Positions 9,138 to 19,781 of a stretch of 23,833 bases of DNA are shown here, in pieces. Position 1 is the stretch's first letter; each line of letters begins with the position of its first letter. Made by a program: the position numbers and the translations under genes. Under the pieces are notes generated by a model. That model did not search any database, had not been told where the DNA came from, and worked only from the letters and a program-made list of their open reading frames with translations. Source of the stretch: Chromera velia (lineage: Eukaryota > Sar > Chromeraceae); the NCBI GenBank assembly GCA_018398765.1, contig JAHBMJ010000135.1, forward strand, positions 36,586 to 60,418, written 5' to 3'.

Positions 9138-12100
9138 TCCCTCTTTCTTTCTTTCTTTCTTTCCTTCCTTCCTTCCTTCCTTCTTTCTTTTTTTCTTTCT
9201 TTCTTTCTTTCCTTCCTTCTTTCTTTCCTTCTTTCCTTCTTTCCTTCTTTCTTTCCTTCTTTCCTTCTTTCTTTCCTTCCTTCCTTCTTTTTTTCTTTCT
9301 TTCTTTCTTTCTGTCCTCGTCGAGTCGATCAACCGACGGACTGACCTGTTTTACAGCTTTTTTGCTCTCTTCTTCTTGGTTCTTTTTCCTCTGAAGGCCG
9401 TAAGCGCATAACCAACAATCCAAATATCTTTTTTTTTGAGAGAGTCCATGTGAATTCATGTACCTGTAGAAAGGCCCGACAGGCACACATCGCTTTCCAT
9501 ATTCTGACACACATTTCATCTCTGTTCTGACTTTGCCTGTATCACGGCTGCCTGTAGGTAGGTCTCACCGACCGTCACCTCCCCCTGAACCCGGTGTTCT
9601 TCACTCTCGCGTGCGAGCCCCAGCCCACAGGCGTCGTGCAACACGACGTCATCACCGGCCTCGTTTCATTCCAACCAAACTCCGCCAGGGCCCCGCCCTT
9701 CGTGCTCTTCTCCCTTGACCCCACCACGGGGGAAATCGGGGGGGTGACGGGAGGCAAGGACGAGGCGCTGGCAGCTCTGGATTTTCAGGTCTGTCAGTGG
9801 TCGGTGCATGGGTGCGGAGGTGAAGAACAACTTGGGGCGAAACGTACCTCCTATTTGTTTTCATACCGACCTCGACTCATTGACTAGAGCAATCTACTAC
9901 CCCAAAATAGGCTTGCATGCCAACCGTTAACTCATCCATCGCAAGTTGGTTTTGCTGTCTCTCAAACCATTCATTTTAATGCCTATCTGTGCGGGCGACC
10001 TTTTACAGGAATTTGGACTTCCTCCCTGCCGTTCTTCTCCCCTTCTCTCCCTATGCAGTACGATTCAACGACTGAGCGACTGCAAGCATCAATCAGCTGT
10101 CGCGTTGCCGCCCGGCAGCTTCTATACACCCCCGCGCAATCTCTCTCCAGCAGTCTCTTGACCCAAACTTCCTCCAAGACACAGTCGAAGCAAAAGGAGA
10201 AGGAGGAGGGAAGAAGCAAGAAAGGAACGGAAGGCAAACAAAAGGGCAGCTCAGACTCCTTCCTGGAATCGGAATCGGAATCCGTCTCTTCCTCTGCCGC
10301 TCCGATGACTCCCGGTGCCGTTCCTCTCGAGTGGCTCCTCTCGTATCAGACCTTCAAGACACCACCTGTTGGCAGGCAGTGAAGCTCAGGGAGCAGAGTC
10401 TCATTCTCTCTCCCTTCGTCGGCCATCCAGCAGATTTCCTCCGAGCGGGTGTGTCCGAGTCAGCCTGCAGGTCTGCGTGTTCTGCAGACCCCTCGTGTCC
10501 CTTTTTCCGTTTCGATAGCGGTTCAGGAGGGACATGCAAGAAAGGAAGGGTCAAGAACGCACTCGTGCACGGAACAGGGGGGGGGGACCTGGTCAGCATC
10601 ATGGCCAAAGCTTCGTGCGAGCCCATGACCGCGTGCGTGCAGCTGTACGTGAAGGGTTGGACTTGGTACTCCAGTACTTTCTGTCCTGTGGCACGTGATG
10701 CGTTGAGTGGGGGGGACTTTTTGTATGAGAGGAAAGGATTTTCCCCCACAGACGCGGGGTACCTTCTCAGGGCCTCTGCAGATGACGTACTGAGAGACCC
10801 TGAGGGAAAGTGCGGGAACAGAGACTGGATCATGAAGCAGGTGAGTAGTAAAAAGACGGAATGGAAGGGAGAGAAGAGGCACTTGGCGAAATATTCGAGA
10901 TCTGAACACGCATTTTTTCTCCTTTTTCGTGCAGTGTGTGCCTGCATATGTGCGCTGATGCAATGTTGCAGTGGAGTTATTCTCCCACTTTTCCTAACAC
11001 TTGCACACAGGTGAAATGGGCGCTTGAGCAAGCGGCCGGCTGGTTGTGGTCTTTGTGCACTTGTCAAGTTACTTCTTTCACCCTTCCTTTTATTCATCTC
11101 TGTGCTTTGTTCCTATGGTGGTTCAATGTTCCTGCATACGTGCAGGCGGACCCTGGGAGCGACTTTGTTGACGTTGAGAGTGGCCACTTTCAACTGAAGG
11201 GCCCGATCGTTGCTTGCATTCCCCACCTGGACCCATCGGAAGTTGCAGGGGCCTTCCATTCGTCCGAACGGTCTGGCGAGGCACTCATCTGGGGTCCTGG
11301 GGGAAGGGGGGGGTCCACCTCGACTAAGCTGTGGGACCTGAATAGAGCACCTAGGGGGTGTAGCTCTCCTCTGGGGGAGAGGGCAGGGAAGGAGGAGGAA
11401 GAAGAGCAGGCAGAGGAAAGGGGGGAGAGCGCAGAGAAAGAGGAGGAGGGGGGTGGAGAGGAGCAGAGCGCAGAGGTGTTTTGGTTTTCGGATGTTGACG
11501 ATCCTCGGGGAAGCTTCTTTCTCGATCCCTGCGAGTCCGTCAGTCAGTCAGTCAGTTAGTCTTTCGTCTGCAGACAGGCCGGCACTATGTCTCTCATTGT
11601 GTCTGGCTGTGGGTTGGTTGTGTAATTCACTTAGAAGTTCTTCTCTGTTCTCTTCTCTGGTTTGTTCGTTTCCCTTGTGGTTGTTTCTGCCCTTCTTCTC
11701 TCGCACTTCTGCTCACGGAATTTGACTGTGAGTGAATTGATTCGCTTAATTCTTTCATGCATGTGCATGGTCGAATGAATTCCTGCAAGCATGCAGCTGC
11801 TTCCCCGGTGAGTGGGGCAACAATCCACCCGTGTCCCCCGAAGCCTTCTCGATGCTGCCTGCGTCCGGACTTAACGTAGTCCCGGGCAACACCGCACAGC
11901 CCCAGATGATAGCCAGAGGGAGGCTCACATGCCTCCTGACCGACCTGATCCAATCGCTGCCCACGGATGAGGAGGATTTGTGCGCACAGCGGTGCAGAGA
12001 GACGAGTTTGTGTAACTACTTCTGGGTGGGACAGCTGTCGGGTATGCCCCAGTGCCGTCTGTACCGTTCGTGCGGGGCGTTGATGAGTGAGCCGAACACG

Positions 12101-13057
12101 GCGGCAGTGAGTGGGGGGACTCTCGGGACGTTGTTCGGGATCGTCAGACACGACGCCTGTCTGATTGCGGACCCGGAGGGGTACATGGCGGCGTCCAAGA
12201 GGAGGAAGCTCCTGACCTCAGTGGACTCTTCATCTCTGACTGGTCAGTCAGTCTGTCAATGAGGGTGTCTATCAGTCTTTCTGTCAGTCAGTCAGTTAGT
12301 TCGTATATCTGTCTGTATAAGAGCTAGTCTACATTCGCGCATGCAGAGAGTTGGGGAGCGGCAGGAAAACAAGGCATGCAGTCTAGATAGATCGTCCTGA
12401 GGTGCTGGATACCGCAGATCGTCTCATTCGTTCGTTGGCTGCACTTTTTCGCTGCATGCATGGTGAGTTGTTTCTGTCCTGCATGCATGTGGTTTTATCC
12501 TCGCTGTACATCCACCACACATCCCATCGAGATGCACCCCCGCAGTCACTGTCATCGATGCCTGCAGACCTGCATGAGTTGATCCCGCAAAGCGCCACTG
12601 ACAACCTCCCGGGAGGTGATCCAGCAAAGGCGATCGATGGGGTGCCGAACGCGGGTTTGTGGAGGGAATCCCCTTATGATTCGCCGGTCTCATGTGAACA
12701 CCCCAAATACATCCAGCTTGACATGGGTGGGGATGTGGACATGTCGGCAGTGAGGCTGTGGGGCTATTGGAGGGACGGCCGGACATACTGCGGCGTGAAA
12801 GTGGAGGTCTGCGGTGATGAGAGCTGCTTCAATGCTGGCAACGCCGCTGTTGTATTCGACAGGCCAGGGGATGGACCTGCAGAGACGGCAGATGGAAACT
12901 TGCTGCAGTTCACGAGGACTGTCAGAGGCCGATTCGTGCGCGTTTATATGGGACGAAGTACCAGCAACTCCGGTGCACACATCATAGAGGTGAAAGTGTA
13001 TGGTCCGAAGGGTCAGCTGAGGAGCGAGGGCTCGGGGTCGTGCGTTGGTCATGCACG

Positions 13058-13088
<31 letters not shown>

Positions 13089-13544
13089 TGTATGCGTGGA
13101 GAGGCAGGCAGGCGTATAGGGAGTCAGAAGAACGACGTAGGTGGACAGACTGTGAGGCAGAGAGACTTGCAGATAGACAGCCAGACAGGCACGCACGCAG
13201 ATGTATTGAGGGATAGACAGGCAGAGAGATAGGAAACTGTGAGTACTAAGCTAGCAGGCAGGCAGGCAGGCAGGCATGCAGACAGGCACAGAGAGACAGC
13301 CTCGGAGAAAGTCAGAGAGATAAACAGGCTAGGAATCGTATAGAGCCGCAGAGAGACAAACAGATTCAGGCAAGGTCAGCCAGACAAAGAGCAACAGAGA
13401 CAGAGAGACAGAGAGACAGTCAGGTAGACGGACAGACAGAAAGACAGACACATAGACCGTCGGGCAGATAGATGGACAGACAGACAGGCAGTCAGACATG
13501 TGGTGAAACGGACAGACAAACAGTCAGGCATGTAGACAGACGGA

Positions 13545-13584
<40 letters not shown>

Positions 13585-16500
13585 TAGGTAGGCAGGCAGC
13601 CAGGTAGATAGGCAGACCGACAAACAGACAGTCAAGTAGCCAGACGCTCAGGCAGACCGACAGAGAGATGCCATGTAGTCAGTTAGAGAGACAGATACAC
13701 TGATACACAGACAGAGAGACAGAGAGACAAACACACAGATACACAGACAGACAGAGAGGTAGGCAGACAGACAGGCAGGTGGACAGACAGAGCAGACGGT
13801 CAGAAGGACAGACACACAGACAGACAGACAGCAAGGTAGACGAATCCAAGAGAAGAAATGCAGGCAGCAATTTGGGGCATGGGTGAGCAAGAAGACAGAG
13901 AGAAGACTTGCAGGGAGAGAGAGAGCGAGAAGAGACCAGAGAGAAGCCGAAAGTCAGAAAGCAAAACGACAGAGTGTTCGTAAGCCCTTTGTCTCTCTTC
14001 CCCCTTGTCTTTCCTTCCTGCGGTTTCTCTTCCTCATTCCCTTTTCTCCTACCTGTCTCCCTGACTACCAACCTGACTGCCGTCACATCTCGTGTCTTGG
14101 CCTTTCGTACGATAATGCTGTTTTTTCGTTTCTTCTTCAAGTGATGGCTGCGTGGTCGCGCTCCAGGCCGAAGAACAGTTGGAGTTCTTCTCTTCTCTCC
14201 CGTCGCTCCCCATCCTTCCGCTTTCTCTCAACCCCTCCCAAAAGAAAATTAGAATGCTAGAAGTTGTCACGAAGAACTCGAGCGAGCCTGCCCGCACATT
14301 TGCATGCATCAAGCAGTACGTTGATATGTTTGTGCGAAAGAAGACGAAGAGGCACACACACACACACACACAAACCAACCAACCATAGATTGAGATTCCT
14401 TCCTCACTGCCCTGCGTCCCTCCCCGTCTTCCTGCACTCCCTCCCTCCCGCATTCCTTCCCTGCGCACGCACACGCAGAAGTCGGAGCCGCAGACTCGGA
14501 GTTGACTTTTCGGTCTATGCCGGGGTACCACAACGCCAAAGTGGACACTCCGTTACATCCCATCCAGGGCGATACCTCTGTAGGGAACATCGACACCCAA
14601 GACATCCCCAACTACACCACTTTCATCTATATTGGCACTCTGGTTCCGCCCTCTACTCACAACTACGCATTCGAGCTGAAGTCTGATGACGCGGGGTTTG
14701 TGTACATAGACGGCGACCTCATGGTTGATAACGGAGGGAGACACGGCTGCGACGTACGTGGCTGAATGCACACACACATAAATGATTGATCGAGTAGATT
14801 CACTGTCGAAGTACACGCAGACGACAAAAGAAGTGACGCACACGGATGCAGACGTACAGAATCCGACCAAAACATCAACGCGGATACACGGACGAGACAG
14901 GCGAAATTGCTCGCCCCCTTTTTCGTTTCTTTCCTCTTCTTTTCGTTTGCCTGGACGCTTGAGGATGCACAGAGACAGAAGAAAGAAGACCGCACAACTT
15001 TCTCTTTTTTTAATTTCATTACTGCAGTTTCATCGCTTAGTCCTTTTCCAGATTCAGATAAAGGGAAAAAAAATAAGTTAGGACAGAAAAAATCAGCGAT
15101 GCCAGGCCAAATCTTCCCTTCGTGTTCATTCCTGCCCACACCATGTTTGTTTGCTGTGATGTGTTGACAGACACGATCGGGCAGCAAAACTCTCAACGCG
15201 GGCCAGACCCACGTTATTCAGGTGCAGTGTAGCAACGCTGCTGGGAATGGGTGCTGCGAATTCAAGTGGAATGCTGGGTCAGGGCTCCATTCTGACTTGG
15301 ACGCTTCGTGGAGGCCTCTTGGGGGTAAGTTCTTCCAGAATGGTCCTGCATGTGCATGCATGACAATTAAGGGAGGGAGGACATGACTGACAATTAAGCG
15401 CTATTGTTCTTTGTGTTGTTTGCTTTTGTGTGTAAGCTCGGCATTCTGTCAAACCAAGAAAGAAAAAACAGAATCAAAACGAGAGATCTGCAGAGAGAAA
15501 AACAATCAAGAAAAAGAATGGAAATTCAGCCGTCAGTCAGAGGAAGGGAAGGAAATAGTAAAATCGCATTTGGGCCAGAGCGAGACCCGGAGTGTGCATG
15601 TGTAAACGACAGAAGTGAAAAGGCTGAGTGCCTGCCTGTCGGAGGAGAGAAAGGAATCTAAACGAGTTCGGAGCCGTCCCTGCCGGCTCTCTCTCTCTGT
15701 ATGCTGAGTTGTGCTCTTCCGTCCTCTTTGACTCTCAGCGCAAAGTAACATGATGATGATGACATTGTATGGTGCCTTTGTGTTTCTCTCTACCTGTTTC
15801 ACTCAGCACTTTTTTCCGCTACGTTTCATTAGTATGTCGACAGCCAACGTTTTTAGAATATTATATTGCTTCCCCTCTTCCTGTCTTTTGTTCTTTGCAG
15901 GCTCCTCTGTCTCCCTTGAAGCGTCCGAGACCCAAAAAGAAAAGCAGGCGGAGACCCCCCCCCCAAACAATCATGGTAAACGAGTGTGCATGTGTAAACG
16001 AGAGAAAGAAAAAAGGGAAGAAGGCTGCATGAGTGCCGGCCCGTGGGAGGGCAGAAAGGAATCGGAGAAACAATTTTGGTTTGGAGCCTTCAGCTCATCT
16101 CCGTCCCTGCCTGAGGTCTCTCTCTGTATGCTGAGTTGTGCTCTTCCCTCCTCTGTGATTCTCTGCGCAAAGTCACATGATGACGACCCGTGCTCTCTGC
16201 CTGTGTGTTTCTCTCTACCTGTTGTACTCAGCACTTTCTTCTCTTCCGCTACGTTTTACTCATATTCGACAACGAACAGTTGTTGATTCTTATCTTGCTT
16301 CCTCTCTTCCTGCCTTTTACTCTTTGCAGGCTCCTCCGTCTCCCTTACAGCGTCCGGGACCGAAAAAGAAAAGCAGGCGGAGAAACCCCCCCCGAAAAAT
16401 CAGGGATTCGATGTTTTGACAGATGCACCGAAAGATTTGAGTTTGTTACATGCGAAACAGGAGAGGCGGGGCGACAACGCGCGAGAGAGAGCGGGTGAGT

Positions 16501-19500
16501 CTGAGACCGGCAGTCCTTTCCTCTCCTTCCTCTGGGGCCTGGATCCCGTCACATGCGCTGGCCCATTCGATCCCGACAGCTGCAGCTGCCCCCATGGAAA
16601 GGTCATTGTGGCAGGGTATGGGATGCAGTTGAACGTGAGGGGGGGATCGATGGAGGACGCTTTGTTAGTGACTTGCCCGATCGGACACCCAAGTTGCAAG
16701 ATGGACATCACGCCGCCTTCCCAAGGGACGGCAGAGGGTTTGGTCTATTTGTTGTGCGGCTCCACACTATTCCCTGGGTTAGAGCAGGGGACGGCAAAGA
16801 CCCGGGGGGACCAGGTCCAAGAGGCCAAGGTCAGCTGTTCTGCTGGAAAGAAGGTGGCGTTTGGGTTGGACTTTCAGTGGAGCAGTAAGCAAATCGATGC
16901 AGGGTGGATGGAGATGAGAGCCTGTGAAGCTGGTGAAGCGAGCTGCAGTGGGACAAAGAACGACAAACCAGGTCACGAGGAGAGGTTTGTTTGGGCCGTG
17001 TGTATGCCCCAAGGAACAATCGGACTGACAACCTTCTGGCAGGACACTATTCACTTCACTAGTGGTTCTCGTACTTTCAGCTGCCCGGATGGCAAAACCA
17101 TAGTCGCAGGGTGGAAGTGGCAGGGAAATCATATGGACCTGTCAGTGACGAGCTATTCGTTCAAGCCTGCAGAAATCGGAGGGACCAGTACGTTTTTACG
17201 AACGTTGAACTATGATGGGAATGATGATGGGTATATGTGGCTTGTATGTGCGGGCACCCCTGTGAACGGTGGTTGGTCTGACTGGAGTGGGTGGTCCGAC
17301 TGCACGAAATCCTGCGGTACGGGACTGAAAACCCGCAGCCGCACCTGCACAGAACCCGCCCCCTCCGATGGGGGCAGAGGGTGCACAGGAGACGCCACAC
17401 AGAGCTCTCCCTGCAACCCGGACCCCTGCCCCAAGAGCTCGGCCTCATCTGAGCCACCCAGCGTCAGTGAACTCTTCTCTCCCCTCTCCCCGATCGCGTG
17501 CAGGGGAAGGTTCAACTCGGGCACGTGCAGTTGTCCGGCAGGAAAGGTGATTGTGACAGGGGTGGCGCTACAAATAAACACGAGCGGAGAAGGGTATGGC
17601 AACAGGGTGAAGACGGAGCTGTGTCCGACTGGACAGCAATCCTGCCCCTTCCAATTGCTGGGCACGACCGCCGGAATTGTGAACGGAAAGTTTACTCTTT
17701 ACGACGAGCCGACAGACAACGACACGGGAATCGTCTGGTTGCTGTGTGGCGTGTCTGTAGTTCCGGGCCTCGACCAGAAATTGGAGAGGAACTCTTTGTT
17801 CAATCCCCCCATTGTCACATGTTCGTCTGGGAAGAAGATTGCGTTCGGGTTTCGCGCAGATATGCGCATCGATATTTCCCCGGACAATTGGAACTTCCGA
17901 ACCTGTGCTGCCAACCAACAAAAGTGTCAGACTGAAACGCGCTACGATGGCACTTTGCAGATGCCTCAGATCGTATACGCCGTCTGTCTTCCTGAGTCAA
18001 CCCCGGGTCTAAACAGTGTGTGGGAAGGGGCACAGCACAAAGACAGTGGAGAGGTGAAGCTGACGTGTCCAGCAGGCAAGAGCGCGATTGCCGGTTTCCA
18101 GTACCAACTAGCAGAGCCCAACGCGCATATCGCAACGCAGACCTTTAAGAAGATTCCGGTGGGCACGAAGGAATGGGCGTACGACCTTGCGAATCTGGGT
18201 GGAAATGAGAATGGGCTCCTCTGGATGGTGTGCAGTGACGACAAGATAGACGGAGGGTTGTCTGCATGGTCTGATTGGAGCTCTTGCTCCAGGTCGTGTG
18301 GTGGCGGGACGCGGGTCCGGACGCGTTCGTGCAATGAGCCCGCGCCGTTGAATGGCGGAGCAGATTGCGAGGGGGAAAGAACGATCAGTGAGAATTGCAA
18401 TCACTACCCATGTCCGGGTGGTGACTGCTTGTTTGAGAGGGAGATTCTGGAGTGTTAACATAAGCAGATGCTGGGAGGGAGGTCGGTGGAGGAGTGCGGA
18501 AAGTGTACTTACCTTCCGAAGGCAGAGGGAGACTTGAGGGCGAAGGCACGGAGTCTCCCTGATGAATTTCCTTGGGGGAGCGGTCTTAGGGTCTCCTGCT
18601 GGGAACAGCGTTACGCTCTAGTCGACAGACGACAAGGCACTTTTGGAGTGAGGGCGTTGGAGTTCGTGTGTGTGGATGGAGAATGGGTAGACTCGTGGGG
18701 AGGGAAGGGACTGGACGAGATCGAGTGTGCTGCCTGTGTTCAGGTCAGTATGGGGCTGTCGGATTTTGTGTAATGGTTTGTCAAAGTTCATGTTCCTTCT
18801 ACAACCTTTCTTCTTCTTTTTCTTGAAGACGAGCTCAGGCTGAATTAACTGTCTGATGGGTGCGTGAAGTCGAACCTGCTTCTCGTGACCGAAAGCTGTG
18901 CGCTAAATTGTGGGTGGGGGGGGGCGAACATAATCCTTCTTCTTTTGTTCATGAAAGCGCCACATCGCTCACTTGTTTCCCTGACGACTCCCTTTTGTCT
19001 CTCCATGCAGGTCGGCAAACCGTCTCTGTCTGTTCTGGAGTCACAAGGAATGGACTTCAGGTGAGCAAGTCCAGGGAAAGAACAGACAAAAAAAGAAAAA
19101 CAAAGAACTGAGTTGAGTTGAAAAAGGAAAATGCCACCGTGACCGTCTGCAGTATTTTTGACTCTTCTTTCGTTGCCCATCTAGCAGTGTCCTTGCAAAA
19201 ACTTCTGATCGCGCTAGTCTGTTGAGGGAATTCTATGCACATGCATGAACCGTCACAGGTACTTTCTGGACCGTCTGCCCGTCCAGATTGTCGCCCAGAC
19301 CACCGTAACAGACCCCCAGCGTATCGTGGCAGAGGGCGATACTCTCACAGGAACGAAGAGCCCCGAACTGCCCATGCACATCCCCGAGTCCTTCGTCTGG
19401 TTCACCAAGACGGCAGCAGCAGAGGGCAGGTTCTCGCTTGAAAATGCGGGAAAGGAGACCTGTCTGCAGGCGACAGACGCAGACCGAATTGACGTACGTT

Positions 19501-19741
19501 CTAGCGGTCACTTGCTTCCTTCATTTCTTGCTTTCCTTCTTTCTTTTGTATGCTCTCTCTCTCGCGCGCGCGTGCGCTGTCATAGACTGACATTGTCTGA
19601 CTGTTTGTCGGTCTGTCATTTCCACTCCATAGCTATTGATCTGCTGCGTACCGCCAAGGACATGAAAAGGTAAACATGTCTCAGTACTGCACGACCGAAA
19701 GCCAGCGCAGTTTGTTCGCTAGCTTTGTGTATATGTGTGTA

Positions 19742-19781
<40 letters not shown>

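Noticed and set aside
8898-9519. Minus-strand Lys/Glu/Arg-rich open frames
   Set aside because: Antisense reading of the TTTC array inside intron 8; pure repeat artefact.
12690-13196. Minus-strand open frame of 168 codons over the F5/8C exon
   Set aside because: It is a shadow of the coding exon on the other strand; the + strand frame has clear domain features and splice phase.
15404-15661. 85-codon + strand open frame in intron 16
   Set aside because: Polar, low-complexity, no splice phase match, and part of it lies in the duplicated intron unit.
19633-19669. Small splice-bounded stretch in intron 21
   Set aside because: Entered from exon 21 (phase 0) it hits TGA; the open reading needs phase 1, so it does not fit either neighbour.
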